DNA of 64,000 nucleotides. Origin: Ectobacillus sp042610425. Lineage in GTDB: Bacteria > Bacillota > Bacilli > Bacillales > Bacillaceae_G. A program made the position numbers and the translations under genes. Shown here in pieces: positions 8,720 to 17,147 of this stretch. Under the pieces are notes generated by a model. That model saw only the letters and a list, made by a program, of their open reading frames with translations. It did no database searches and was not told the origin of the DNA. Within the stretch, counting starts at the first letter, position 1; every line of letters begins with the position of its first letter. The DNA is taken from contig NZ_JBGJZM010000001.1 of NCBI RefSeq assembly GCF_042610425.1, positions 558,001 through 622,000 of the forward strand, in the 5' to 3' direction.

Positions 8720-9484
8720 ATGAAAGGTAAAGTTGCTATTATTACGGGTGGCTCTAGTGGTATGGGGAAGGCAATGGCTTTACGTTTTGCTAAGGAAGGA
8801 GCTCATGTTGTTATTACAGGACGCACTTATGAAACATTAGAAGTAACAAAACGAGAAATTATGGAAATTGGATTGGAACCATTACTAGTTGTGATGGATG
8901 TTCGAAATCCAGATGAGGTCGATGCTATGGTGGAGCAAACGGTGCAGTATTTTGGGACGATTGATTACTTAGTAAATAACGCAGCAGGAAATTTCATTTG
9001 CCGTGCTGAAGACTTGTCTGTAAATGGCTGGAATGCTGTGATTAATATTGTTTTAAATGGGAGTTTTTATTGTAGCCGTGCTGTAGGAAAGTATTGGATT
9101 GAAAATAAAATTCGCGGTAGCATCATTAACATGGTGGCAACCTATGCATGGGATGCTGGGCCGGGTGTCATTCATTCTGCTGCAGCTAAAGCAGGTGTAC
9201 TAGCTATGACAAGAACCCTGGCAGTAGAGTGGGGAAGAGCATATGGCATACGAGTAAATGCGATTGCTCCGGGACCTATCGAGCGTACAGGAGGGGCTAA
9301 ACGACTATGGGTATCAGAAGAAGCAGCGAAGCAAACAATTGATAGCGTTCCATTAGGTCGTCTGGGAACACCTGAGGAAGTAGCAGGTCTAGCATTTTAT
9401 TTACTTTCTAATGAATCCGCTTACGTTAATGGTGCATGTGTTACGATTGATGGCGGACAACATTTGCATCAGCATCCCTTTTAA
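8720..9484 (+). CDS. fadH: 2,4-dienoyl-CoA reductase-type SDR
   Basis: An NADPH-dependent short-chain dehydrogenase of the 2,4-dienoyl-CoA reductase type (B. subtilis FadH/YkuF), needed for beta-oxidation of unsaturated fatty acids. The 254-aa protein has the Rossmann motif TGGSSGMGKAMA, the NNAAGN structural motif, and HSAAAKAGV. There Ser replaces Tyr in the usual YxxxK pair, as in the dienoyl-CoA reductase subgroup, so the altered active site is a family trait and not a mutation. The start is ATG 8720 behind GGAGGGG; an in-frame ATG 15 nt earlier overlaps that ribosome binding site. A FadR box lies directly upstream. Confidence 0.9.
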   Translation: MKGKVAIITGGSSGMGKAMALRFAKEGAHVVITGRTYETLEVTKREIMEIGLEPLLVVMDVRNPDEVDAMVEQTVQYFGTIDYLVNNAAGNFICRAEDLSVNGWNAVINIVLNGSFYCSRAVGKYWIENKIRGSIINMVATYAWDAGPGVIHSAAAKAGVLAMTRTLAVEWGRAYGIRVNAIAPGPIERTGGAKRLWVSEEAAKQTIDSVPLGRLGTPEEVAGLAFYLLSNESAYVNGACVTIDGGQHLHQHPF

Positions 9485-9511
9485 TTGAATACAATAAATC
9501 CATTTCATACT

Positions 9512-9553
9512 AGGATGTCTCAAAAGGGGATACATGTTATTTTGAGACATTCT
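9512..9553. terminator. fadH terminator
   Basis: AGGATGTCTCAAAA pairs with TTTTGAGACATTCT around a 14-nt loop, then AGTTTTA. It also lies at the 3' side of the convergent small minus-strand gene. Confidence 0.8.
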
Positions 9554-9562
9554 AGTTTTACT

Positions 9563-9715
9563 TCAATTTTTTTCTTCATCCATTGTAATTCGAACAAGTT
9601 CTTTGTAACCCGCATCTGCTGCAATCATACTACCTATTAAAAATAAAATTGACCCGCCTAATGTAAAAAGTCTCCCGACAAATACTTCTTTTGCATTTTC
9701 AATGCTATCATTCAT
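9563..9715 (-). CDS. 50-aa single-pass membrane peptide
   Basis: A short open frame that encodes MNDSIENAKEVFVGRLFTLG, then a hydrophobic helix (SILFLIGSMIAA) and a charged tail ending DEEKN. The ATG at 9715 is preceded by AGGGGGA at workable spacing; another ATG 4 nt upstream runs into a stop after three codons, so the second is used. One transmembrane segment, N-terminus probably inside. I do not recognise a family. It sits alone between fadH and ykuI on the opposite strand. Confidence 0.6.
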   Translation of the reverse strand: MNDSIENAKEVFVGRLFTLGGSILFLIGSMIAADAGYKELVRITMDEEKN

Positions 9716-9914
9716 TCATTTAAATCCCCCTTACTCTACATACTATTTTATGTATATGTCTAAATGAAGAAAATGTGTGTTTACCTATCTCTTTAAATAA
9801 TATGGAAACGCATATGTTCTCATCGATAGAAAAACTGTAAGAAAATTTAATTCTAAAGTACACTTTTATCTCATCATCATGATATAATCTTTGCAAATAA
9901 AGGGGGAGAGTATT

Positions 9915-11132
9915 TTGGTGGATGCTTTAGATGTAATTGCAAACCTAGACCGGGTTCTTCCTTACTATCAGGCTATTTTCAGTGCGGATGAGCATATGAT
10001 CATTGGCTATGAGGTGGTTGGGCGGATGGAGACAGAACAAGGTTTGCAAAGTCTCGGACCTTTCTTTAAAGATGATATGATTCCGGATGAATATCGAATA
10101 GAAGTGGATAACGTAGTATTAGAAAAGGCGCTCGGGCAATATTTACAATCCAATCAATCCTTTTTATTATTTGTGCATCGGAATGCAACGCTTCTTATGA
10201 ATGACGAGGACGAAAGTTTCTTAGATATTTTGCATAAGTATGAAAAGAAGGGTGTAAAATTGCAAAATATTGTATTAGAAATTACTGAGCATGAATTTAA
10301 GGATGATATAGACCAACTCAACCATCGACTTGTCTATTATCGTACATATGGTATACGTATAGCTATTAATAAAATTGGGCTTGGTATGAGTAATTTAGAA
10401 CGAATTAGCGTACTAAATCCTGATATTCTTAAAATTGATGTGACTAACTTACGGCATACTGCAAATTTACAGATGTATCAAGATATTCTCTATTCAATTT
10501 CATTGCTTGCACGACGCATCGGTGCAACGCTTTTATATGAGGATATAGATGCGTTTTATCAGTTACAATATGCGTGGCGTAACGGAGGTAGATATTATCA
10601 GGGAGATTATTTAAAAGATTTTCTTCCTCATTTTTTACCGGCTGATTTGCTAAAAAATCGTTTACGAGAAGAGTGCCATGAATTTATTTCTCATGAGAAG
10701 CGAAAGCTAGAGCGTTTGTATATTCTAACAGAACAATTATGTGTAAAAACAGAAGGAATTATTGCTAAGCATAAAAATATAGGAAATACGGATAAATGGC
10801 TTCTTGACATTTGTGAAGAAGTGACTGATAGTAGTTTTCGTTTGTATGTGTGTGATGAAGATGGGTTTCAGCAATCTGGTAATATTATAAAAGAGAATGG
10901 GAAATGGAATTTGCATCCGGAATATGTTTTGAAAAACTGGAGCTGGCGTCCGTATTTTTTAGCTAATATTATGACGATGCGCTATGAGAAAAAAGGACGG
11001 TTGTCAGATTTGTATGCTGACATTGAAACAGGACAAATGATTCGCACCTTTAGTTTTCCCATTGAAAATAATCAATATTTATTTCTTGATTTAACCTATG
11101 ATTATTTATTTGAACAGGATGCGTTATTTTAG
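9915..11132 (+). CDS. ykuI: degenerate EAL-domain protein (YkuI)
   Basis: Homologue of B. subtilis YkuI, an EAL-domain protein that binds cyclic di-GMP without clear phosphodiesterase activity, with a C-terminal PAS/Cache-like domain. It is 405 aa and similar along its whole length (LPYYQAIFSADE, FLLFVHRN, YGIRIAINKIG, YAWRNGGRYYQG, KNWSWRPYFLANIM). The EAL motif is YEVVGR. The metal-binding Asn seen in YkuI (MNQDANLL) is His here (VHRNATLL), and the DN pair is replaced by INK. Catalysis is therefore very unlikely and a sensory role more likely. The start is TTG 9915, giving MVDALD as in YkuI's MLDPLD, with AAGGGGGAG 8 nt upstream. Confidence 0.9.
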   Translation: MVDALDVIANLDRVLPYYQAIFSADEHMIIGYEVVGRMETEQGLQSLGPFFKDDMIPDEYRIEVDNVVLEKALGQYLQSNQSFLLFVHRNATLLMNDEDESFLDILHKYEKKGVKLQNIVLEITEHEFKDDIDQLNHRLVYYRTYGIRIAINKIGLGMSNLERISVLNPDILKIDVTNLRHTANLQMYQDILYSISLLARRIGATLLYEDIDAFYQLQYAWRNGGRYYQGDYLKDFLPHFLPADLLKNRLREECHEFISHEKRKLERLYILTEQLCVKTEGIIAKHKNIGNTDKWLLDICEEVTDSSFRLYVCDEDGFQQSGNIIKENGKWNLHPEYVLKNWSWRPYFLANIMTMRYEKKGRLSDLYADIETGQMIRTFSFPIENNQYLFLDLTYDYLFEQDALF

Positions 11133-11195
11133 TTATATAAGCTTGTTTGTAAGATAGCTTGTAGTGATTGCAAGAATGTATAACAGAATAGATGA

Positions 11196-11244
11196 AATAG
11201 ATCGTCTCAGAAGGCATGAATCTGTATGATGATCTATTTTTTTT
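11196..11244 (+). terminator. probable ykuI terminator
   Basis: AATAGATC and GATCTATT, separated by an imperfect GTC/GAT extension and a long loop, are followed by a run of T. Confidence 0.55.
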
Positions 11245-11400
11245 GTTTATCTCCAGATAAAAGTGGAAATAGTGATAGGTATCAGCAAAAAATGCTTATT
11301 CTGTTGTCTATATCTGTAAGGATTTTGCGAACGAATGTACATCCATTTAGGAATAAGGATTGCTACAATGAATATAGGACAAGGGGATAGGAGGGGAAGA

Positions 11401-11889
11401 ATGAAAAAATACGGGATATGGCTTGGTTTTTTCTTGCTTCTCGTATACATTATTAGTCAAAGTATGGCTACTGCAATTGGTAATGATGAAAAGATAAACC
11501 GAGAGGAGATATTTCAAACGATTCGCAAAGGATATGAAGCACAATATTCGATTCGTGATCAGCACTATTCTGTAGAAAAAATGTATGATATCTTATCACC
11601 ATACATTACAGATAACTTTCTTCAAGTATTTACCGATGAAAATCATAGTCGTTCTAAATCATCTGGTGCTCATCTTTTAACAAAGGTTCCGCCCTTTACC
11701 TTTACATCGAATACATTAATTACGTTTGATAAAGAACATCAGTTGGTATATATATATGAACGTAGCAATCGCCAGTCTCCGGTTTATCAAATTGTAGTTA
11801 TGCAAAAAGAAAAGGGCATATGGAAAATGGCTTCTTATACGGAGAATGAAACGCTACCTATAGATATACGTCGTTTCGGCCAAGAATAG
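11401..11889 (+). CDS. secreted or membrane-anchored protein of unknown function
   Basis: A 162-aa protein with an N-terminal hydrophobic segment (WLGFFLLLVYIISQSMATAIG) serving as signal peptide or anchor, followed by a mixed alpha/beta domain of about 130 residues outside the cell. The style recalls small exported Bacillus proteins with conserved DNFLQVF and VYQIVVMQKEKGIWKM segments, but I cannot name the family with certainty. The start is ATG 11401, directly after GGAGGGGAAGA; upstream in-frame codons have no ribosome binding site. A perfect terminator follows, so the unit is monocistronic. Confidence 0.75.
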   Translation: MKKYGIWLGFFLLLVYIISQSMATAIGNDEKINREEIFQTIRKGYEAQYSIRDQHYSVEKMYDILSPYITDNFLQVFTDENHSRSKSSGAHLLTKVPPFTFTSNTLITFDKEHQLVYIYERSNRQSPVYQIVVMQKEKGIWKMASYTENETLPIDIRRFGQE

Positions 11890-11892
11890 GGA

Positions 11893-11928
11893 AAACAAGA
11901 CCGCTACGTATGCGTAGCGGTCTTGTTT
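11893..11928 (+). terminator. strong terminator
   Basis: AAACAAGACCGCTACG pairs with CGTAGCGGTCTTGTTT around a very short loop; the 3' arm supplies the T tract. Confidence 0.92.
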
Positions 11929-12164
11929 AACTGAGTATGATGTGGGAAACAAATAGATTTGCTTCGTATTCAGTTCTTTTTATAATTGAAATTGTTGTAA
12001 TATTGTGTGGATGATTCATTTTGTAACTTTTTTCGACAAATTTATTGAGTTTCTTCGCTGATAACTGTATCCTAAAGACTGAGGCATTTTTTCAGTTCTG
12101 AACGGATAGAATGTCGACTGTTGCAGAAGCTATTCGTAGGAATATAAGAGAAAGGGGAGATTAT

Positions 12165-12401
12165 ATGTCTCTACTTCAAGGAATATTATCTCGTCTCGTT
12201 AGTTTGAAAGAACAAGGTGAAAACGGTGAAGTTGCACAACGTTATTTCGAAGTAAACGGGGAACGAAAATGCAGTGTTAAATATTTTGATAAAAGTGATA
12301 CGTATGAATTAGAAGTGTACGAACCTGGTGAAAAGCCACAAATATATCAGTTCGACAACATAGACATGGTGGCCATCGAAATTTACGATATGATCTCCTA
12401 G
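12165..12401 (+). CDS. ykuJ: YkuJ family protein
   Basis: A 78-aa soluble protein matching B. subtilis YkuJ: RYFEVNGERKCSVKYF, then QFDNIDMVAIEIYD at the end. The fold family is structurally known but the function is not. The start at ATG 12165 follows AAAGGGGAG and yields MSLLQGILSRL, matching YkuJ MSQLMGIITRL; an in-frame ATG 54 nt upstream lacks a ribosome binding site. It lies between ykuI and ykuK as in B. subtilis, but a terminator separates it from the next gene. Confidence 0.88.
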   Translation: MSLLQGILSRLVSLKEQGENGEVAQRYFEVNGERKCSVKYFDKSDTYELEVYEPGEKPQIYQFDNIDMVAIEIYDMIS

Positions 12402-12415
12402 TCATACATAGAAAT

Positions 12416-12443
12416 GCAGCATCTTTTTAGATGCTGCTTTTTT
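12416..12443 (+). terminator. ykuJ terminator
   Basis: GCAGCATCT/AGATGCTGC with a 4-nt T loop and a run of six T. Confidence 0.92.
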
Positions 12444-12512
12444 GTATAGTTTGTATGTAGTTAAGGAAATGATAGGAATAATTCTAATTTTCTAAACTGG
12501 GAGGAACATAAT

Positions 12513-12659
12513 TTGATACCAACTGTCATTTGCCCGAATTGTGAAAAAAAAGAAAAACTAGATCGAGTATTAGTTGCACAGTCCAATCAAAATGTCATAT
12601 TTACTTGCCCGTTCTGTCGTCTTATCATTCGAAATATTGAAACGAGTAAAGGTTTTTAA
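12513..12659 (+). CDS. 48-aa zinc-ribbon protein
   Basis: A small gene with a TTG start 8 nt after GGGAGGA. It has two Cys pairs, CPNC near the N-terminus and CPFC about 26 residues later, typical of a treble-clef or zinc-ribbon fold binding one Zn. The rest is charged and Ile/Val-rich. Tiny proteins of this type are common in Bacillus and mostly uncharacterised. It lies between ykuJ and ykuK, with no terminator before ykuK, so the two may be cotranscribed. Confidence 0.7.
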   Translation: MIPTVICPNCEKKEKLDRVLVAQSNQNVIFTCPFCRLIIRNIETSKGF

Positions 12660-12721
12660 CATAGAAGTTTTATTTTTCCCATACAATGAAAGGAAATCAG
12701 TCTTTTAAAGGACGTGATGAT

Positions 12722-13237
12722 ATGGGAGAATCTCGATTTTATAATTTATCCGAGCGGAATATGGACTTTGAAATGGTATTTGAACGAATTTACGAATTTA
12801 TTACTGTCAATCCAGCAAATACATATCGTCTTTCAATTGGAACGGACTCACAAGTGCATCAATTCGAAACTCGGTTTATAACTGCCATCCATCTTCATCG
12901 TGTCGGAAAAGGAGCCTGGGGATGCCTACAATCCCGCGTATTACATAGAAAAGTAGAAAGCTTGCGTGAAAAAATTCAGTTGGAAACATATTATAGTCAA
13001 CAAACGGCATATTTATTTACTCCTGTCCATTTTGCGAAGCTAATTGAAGTCATTTATCCCTACCGGCAGGAAGGAGGGACCTTATCAATGGAAATCCATT
13101 TAGATATTGGTCACGATGGCTTGACAAGGGAATTTATTATGGACATGACGGCTCGTATCACCTCAATGGGACTTACTCCAAGAATCAAACCTGATTCCTA
13201 TACAGCATTTAGCTATGCAAACCGATATACAAAATAG
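12722..13237 (+). CDS. ykuK: YkuK (DUF458, RNase H-like fold)
   Basis: A 171-aa protein of the YkuK/DUF458 family, predicted to share an RNase H-like fold. Visible conserved parts are YRLSIGTDSQVH, ETRFITAIHLHR and the C-terminal HLDIGHDG ... GLTPRIKPDSYTAFSYANRYTK, whose acidic residues could bind metal. The start ATG 12722 is supported by AAAGGA 9 nt upstream; the in-frame ATG 36 nt earlier has none. Biochemical activity is not established for the family. abbA follows after 81 nt. Confidence 0.85.
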   Translation: MGESRFYNLSERNMDFEMVFERIYEFITVNPANTYRLSIGTDSQVHQFETRFITAIHLHRVGKGAWGCLQSRVLHRKVESLREKIQLETYYSQQTAYLFTPVHFAKLIEVIYPYRQEGGTLSMEIHLDIGHDGLTREFIMDMTARITSMGLTPRIKPDSYTAFSYANRYTK

Positions 13238-13318
13238 AAAATTAAAAATTTTCGTTCTATTAAATTTGGCTAAACTTCTATATAATAGGAAATAGATTCT
13301 AATAAGTAGGGGGAGAGC

Positions 13319-13519
13319 ATGAGTATAATGAATAAACAATATGTATACTTAACCGAAGAGGAACAAACTCTATTGCTCCATGTGTTGTTTCAACAAAACT
13401 ATGCAACTGAGCTGTTAGCTTGTGAATTAGCAGATATGGAAAGCGGCCTAAAACCTACAGATATGACTCATTACAGAAAAGTAACTACACTATTTGATAG
13501 GCTGAAAGATGCTGAATGA
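13319..13519 (+). CDS. abbA: AbbA, antirepressor of AbrB
   Basis: A 66-aa homologue of B. subtilis AbbA, which mimics DNA and sequesters AbrB at the onset of stationary phase and sporulation. Matching blocks are LTEEEQTLLLHVL, YATELLACELADMESG and YRKVTTLFDRL. The protein is acidic, as expected for a DNA mimic. ATG 13319 follows AGGGGGAG; a second ATG two codons in could also be used. In B. subtilis the gene is Spo0A-controlled; a clear 0A box was not identified here. A terminator follows directly. Confidence 0.88.
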   Translation: MSIMNKQYVYLTEEEQTLLLHVLFQQNYATELLACELADMESGLKPTDMTHYRKVTTLFDRLKDAE

Positions 13520-13523
13520 TGAT

Positions 13524-13555
13524 AATGACTACCATGACCGGTAGTCATTTTTTTT
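13524..13555 (+). terminator. abbA terminator
   Basis: AATGACTACC/GGTAGTCATT stem with a short loop, then eight T. Confidence 0.92.
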
Positions 13556-13646
13556 AATGATGTGATACAATCGTATTGATAAGGGATTATTTTGAAAACG
13601 CTATCATATAGATATAATGTAGAGTTGGAGAAAGGAGAGTGTAGCA

Positions 13647-14090
13647 ATGATTAGTTTACCAACCGAGGAGTTTAAACAAATATTTGTAAAAGATTTAGTC
13701 ATATCTGCTGAGAAGGTGGCTCATGTACAAGTAACAAATAGCTTACAGCATGCCTTGCTTGTGCTTGTCAAATCAGGTTACTCAGCTATACCTGTATTAG
13801 ATACAACGTATAAGTTGCATGGGCTAATTAGTACATCTATGATTTTAGATCGGATATTAGGTTTAGAGCGAATAGAATTTGAAAAACTTGAGAATATGAA
13901 AGTGGAAGAAGTAATGAATACAGATATTCCTAAATTACATCTAGACGAAACATTTGCAACCGGATTAGAAGCAACTATTAATCATCCTTTCGTTTGTGTT
14001 GAAAGCGGGGAAGGATTATTTGAAGGTATCGTAACAAGAAGATCAATACTTAAGCTTTTAAATAAAAAAATTCGTCGATATAATAAGTAA
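13647..14090 (+). CDS. darB: DarB (YkuL), CBS-domain c-di-AMP receptor
   Basis: A 147-aa protein made of two CBS domains, matching YkuL/DarB of B. subtilis: SLQHALLVLVKSGYSAIPVLD and GLISTSMILDRILG in the first, VEEVMNTDIP and GIVTRRSILKLLN in the second. DarB binds cyclic di-AMP. In its free form it stimulates Rel to make (p)ppGpp and activates pyruvate carboxylase PycA; pycA is also in this window. The start ATG 13647 follows GAAAGGAGA. It is conserved next to ccpC. A cytoplasmic sensor linking potassium/c-di-AMP status to metabolism is the expected role. Confidence 0.88.
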   Translation: MISLPTEEFKQIFVKDLVISAEKVAHVQVTNSLQHALLVLVKSGYSAIPVLDTTYKLHGLISTSMILDRILGLERIEFEKLENMKVEEVMNTDIPKLHLDETFATGLEATINHPFVCVESGEGLFEGIVTRRSILKLLNKKIRRYNK

Positions 14091-14164
14091 TAAGAAATGA
14101 TAAAGAAAATAACCAAATGATTGAATATAGGTAACATCTATTTACTGATTTAGGAGGAATCGTT

Positions 14165-15043
14165 TTGCAACTCGATGATTTTCGGATGATCGTTATTTTA
14201 GCTCAAGAGCTGAATATGAGAAAGGCAGCGGAACTACTGTTTGTATCTCAGCCAGCCTTAAGTCAGCGTTTACAATCAATGGAAAAGCATTGGGGAATGC
14301 GATTCTTTGTTCGTTCTCAGAAAGGGTTAACCATTACACCTGAAGGAGAAAAAATAACGGCTTATGCACAGGATATTTTGCAAAAGGAAGAAGATATTAA
14401 AAATGAATTAACCTCCTTACACGCAAAAACCCACGGCACACTCAAAATAGCTGTAGCGTCCATTATTGGGCAATATTGGCTGCCTCGTATTTTGAAAATG
14501 TTTGTAGAAAAATACCCTCTCGTGCAAATATCCTTATTTACAGGTTGGAGTAGTGATGTACAAAAACATTTTTATGATGGAGATGTGCATGTTGCTATTT
14601 TGCGAGGTTCACAGGATTATTTAGGGAAAAAATGGCATGTATTAACGGATGAGATGTATCTGGTAGATACCGAAATCTCAGATGAAAACTTACTGAAAGA
14701 TACGAGCAAGCCGTTTATTCAGTTTAAAAGCGACTCTACTTATTATTCTCAAATTCAGAGCTGGTGGTATGCGAAATTTTCGTACCCACCTAAACGAACG
14801 ATCATTGTTGACCAAATTGAAACGTGTAAACAGCTTGTTCTACATGGAATTGGTTATGCTATTTTACCTCAAACGGTACTAAAGGGAGTGAACGAAGATA
14901 TTTTTAAACTTCCTCTTTCGGTAGATGGAAAAAGTCTTACACGAGAAACGTGGCTTCTCGTGAAGGATGCCGCGCTAGAATTAAAGCAAGTAGAAGCATT
15001 TATCGATCTTGTTAAGCGATTTTCGGATACAAATGCATATTAA
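14165..15043 (+). CDS. ccpC: CcpC, LysR-type citrate-responsive regulator
   Basis: A LysR-family regulator that in B. subtilis represses citrate synthase (citZ) and aconitase (citB) genes in response to citrate. The N-terminal winged HTH reads ELNMRKAAELLFVSQPALSQRLQ and is followed by the family linker helix and a substrate-binding domain with ASIIGQYWLP, FIQFKSDSTYYSQIQSWW and VDQIETCKQLVLHGIGYAILP, all matching CcpC. The start is TTG 14165, 7 nt after TAGGAGGAA, giving MQLDDF as in B. subtilis MQLQEL. It is 292 aa, full length. Confidence 0.92.
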   Translation: MQLDDFRMIVILAQELNMRKAAELLFVSQPALSQRLQSMEKHWGMRFFVRSQKGLTITPEGEKITAYAQDILQKEEDIKNELTSLHAKTHGTLKIAVASIIGQYWLPRILKMFVEKYPLVQISLFTGWSSDVQKHFYDGDVHVAILRGSQDYLGKKWHVLTDEMYLVDTEISDENLLKDTSKPFIQFKSDSTYYSQIQSWWYAKFSYPPKRTIIVDQIETCKQLVLHGIGYAILPQTVLKGVNEDIFKLPLSVDGKSLTRETWLLVKDAALELKQVEAFIDLVKRFSDTNAY

Positions 15044-15128
15044 TTAAAAAAAAAGGTGTACGGTTCTTGCCGATTATCATTCACTTTGATAGAGTATCAG
15101 TATCAGCTAATTAGGAGGAGACAACGAA

Positions 15129-15845
15129 ATGAAAACTATGGATGCAAACGAAATTATTTCTTTTATACAAAATAGCACGAAAAAAACACCGGTTAAAGTA
15201 TACATAAAAGGGCAATTGAAGGATGTTACCTTTCCAAAAGATGTACAAGCTTTCGTATCAAAAAAAGCAGGTGTCTTGTTTGGAGAATGGGATGAGATCA
15301 AAGCAGTGCTTGAAAGTGAGTCTATTACAGATTATGTTGTAGAAAACGATCGTCGCAATTCTGCACTTCCATTATTAGATACAAAAGGTATCAAAGCACG
15401 CATAGAGCCAGGTTCTATTATCCGTGATCAAGTTGAGATTGGTGATAATGCTGTCATTATGATGGGAGCTGTAATTAATATTGGCGCTGTCATTGGAGAA
15501 GGAACAATGATCGATATGAATGCCGTACTCGGCGGTCGTGCAACCGTTGGGAAAAACTCGCATATAGGAGCAGGAGCCGTGCTTGCTGGTGTCGTTGAAC
15601 CACCTTCCGCTCAGCCTGTCATCGTGGGCGATGGTGTACTAATCGGAGCTAATGCAGTTGTACTAGAAGGTGTTACTGTAGGAAACGGTGCTGTTGTAGC
15701 TGCTGGTGCGATTGTGACAGAGGATGTACCAGCTAATACTGTAGTCGCTGGTGTTCCAGCCCGCGTTATTAAACAAATCGATGAAAAAACAAAATCAAAA
15801 ATAGAAATTAAGCAAGAGCTTCGTCAGCTTAATCCTGAACAATAA
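15129..15845 (+). CDS. dapH: tetrahydrodipicolinate N-acetyltransferase
   Basis: Transfers acetyl from acetyl-CoA to tetrahydrodipicolinate in the acetylase branch of diaminopimelate/lysine synthesis, feeding peptidoglycan, lysine and spore dipicolinate. The 238-aa protein has a short alpha/beta N-domain (MDANEIISFIQNSTKKTPVK) and a left-handed beta-helix of hexapeptide repeats (IGDNAVIMMGAVINIGAVIG, GGRATVGKNSHIGAG, VLIGANAVVLEGVTVG), ending KQELRQLNPEQ. ATG 15129 follows AGGAGGAGA. dapL, the next pathway gene, follows after a possible attenuating terminator. Confidence 0.93.
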   Translation: MKTMDANEIISFIQNSTKKTPVKVYIKGQLKDVTFPKDVQAFVSKKAGVLFGEWDEIKAVLESESITDYVVENDRRNSALPLLDTKGIKARIEPGSIIRDQVEIGDNAVIMMGAVINIGAVIGEGTMIDMNAVLGGRATVGKNSHIGAGAVLAGVVEPPSAQPVIVGDGVLIGANAVVLEGVTVGNGAVVAAGAIVTEDVPANTVVAGVPARVIKQIDEKTKSKIEIKQELRQLNPEQ

Positions 15846-15909
15846 AGAAAATAGTAGTATTCTTCATCATTTATTGCCGCAGGCGAGAAAATGACGAGAA
15901 TGTTTATGT

Positions 15910-15968
15910 AAAATAGACCGTTCATCGTATCTTGTCCAGTAATGTAAGATCAGTGACGGTCTATTTTT
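15910..15968 (+). terminator. dapH terminator or attenuator before dapL
   Basis: AAAATAGACCGT and ACGGTCTATTTT with a TCA/TGA extension flank a long loop, then T residues. It lies 40 nt before dapL, so partial readthrough would set the ratio of the two enzymes. Confidence 0.75.
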
Positions 15969-16008
15969 CATTTGTTATGATAAATGTTTAAAAAGGACGG
16001 CGGATACA

Positions 16009-17127
16009 ATGAATCTAATTACAATTCGTAGAGATTTACACCAAATACCTGAGCTAGGATTTCGAGAATATAAAACACAACAGTATTTGCTTGGGTTTAT
16101 AAATAAACTTCCGAAAGAACGTATAGAGGTTGAATTATGGAAAACGGGAATTCTTGTAAAAGTACACGGTCGTAATCCTGAAAAAATAATTGGCTACCGT
16201 ACGGATATAGATGGTCTTCCCATTACAGAAGAAACTGGCTATTCATTTCAGTCGACCCATGAAGGCTATATGCATGCATGTGGGCATGATTTTCATATGA
16301 CGATTGCCTTAGGATTACTAGATGAGCTTGTTCATTCTCCTATTGATGATGATGTGTTATTTGTTTTCCAACCTGCCGAAGAAGGACCAGGTGGAGCAAA
16401 ACCGATGATCACCAGTGAACCATTTCAAATGTGGAAACCGGATATGATAATAGCACTTCATATTGCACCAGAATATCCAGTTGGTACGATTGCCACTCGT
16501 CAGGGGTTACTTTTTGCCAATACATCTGAGTTATTTATTGATTTAAAAGGAAAGGGAGGGCATGCAGCATATCCTCATAAAGCGAATGATATGGTTGTCG
16601 CTGCTAGCCACCTCGTGACACAAATGCAATCCATCGTTAGCCGAAACATCGATCCCCTTGATTCAGCAGTAGTTACGATTGGAAAAATAACTGGTGGGAT
16701 GGTACAAAATAGCATTGCAGAAACAGCACGACTAGAAGGAACAATGCGCACGTTATCATCAACATCTATGAAGCAAGTAAAGAAAAGATTAGAGGCCATT
16801 ATAAAAGGTATAGAGACTGCATTTGAATGTGAGGCTGTTATTGACTACGGAGCTAATTATTATCAGGTGAATAACAACAAAGAGTTAACGGAAGAGTTTA
16901 TGAAATTTGCAAATCAATTAGAGGATAGTAGTATAGTCAATTGTAATGCATCCATGACTGGGGAAGACTTCGGGTATATGCTACAAGAAATACCAGGATT
17001 CATGTTTTGGCTAGGGGTACAATCGGAGTATGGACTCCATCACAGTAAGCTTCGTCCGAGCGAAGAAGCTATTCCAAAAGCAGTAGCTGTATTAACACGA
17101 TATTTGCAGTTTAAGGGAAACAGATAG
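16009..17127 (+). CDS. dapL: N-acetyl-diaminopimelate deacetylase
   Basis: M20-family zinc amidohydrolase removing the acetyl group from N-acetyl-diaminopimelate, after dapH in the pathway (B. subtilis YkuR/DapL; not the LL-DAP aminotransferase also called DapL in other phyla). The 372-aa protein shows YRTDIDGLPI, HACGHDFHM, QPAEEGPGG and LHIAPEYPVG, which contain the metal ligands and catalytic Glu, and GLHHSKL near the end. The dimerisation domain is intact. ATG 16009 follows AAAGGACGGCGG. A compact terminator follows. Confidence 0.92.
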   Translation: MNLITIRRDLHQIPELGFREYKTQQYLLGFINKLPKERIEVELWKTGILVKVHGRNPEKIIGYRTDIDGLPITEETGYSFQSTHEGYMHACGHDFHMTIALGLLDELVHSPIDDDVLFVFQPAEEGPGGAKPMITSEPFQMWKPDMIIALHIAPEYPVGTIATRQGLLFANTSELFIDLKGKGGHAAYPHKANDMVVAASHLVTQMQSIVSRNIDPLDSAVVTIGKITGGMVQNSIAETARLEGTMRTLSSTSMKQVKKRLEAIIKGIETAFECEAVIDYGANYYQVNNNKELTEEFMKFANQLEDSSIVNCNASMTGEDFGYMLQEIPGFMFWLGVQSEYGLHHSKLRPSEEAIPKAVAVLTRYLQFKGNR

Positions 17128-17147
17128 CAATTTGCTATCTGTTTTTA
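17118..17147 (+). terminator. dapL terminator
   Basis: AAACAGATAGC/GCTATCTGTTT around a 5-nt loop, then T residues; the 5' arm overlaps the stop codon. Confidence 0.88.

Noticed and set aside
15044..15128. Possible lysine riboswitch before dapH
   Set aside because: Only 85 nt, much too short for an L box, and no conserved stems seen.
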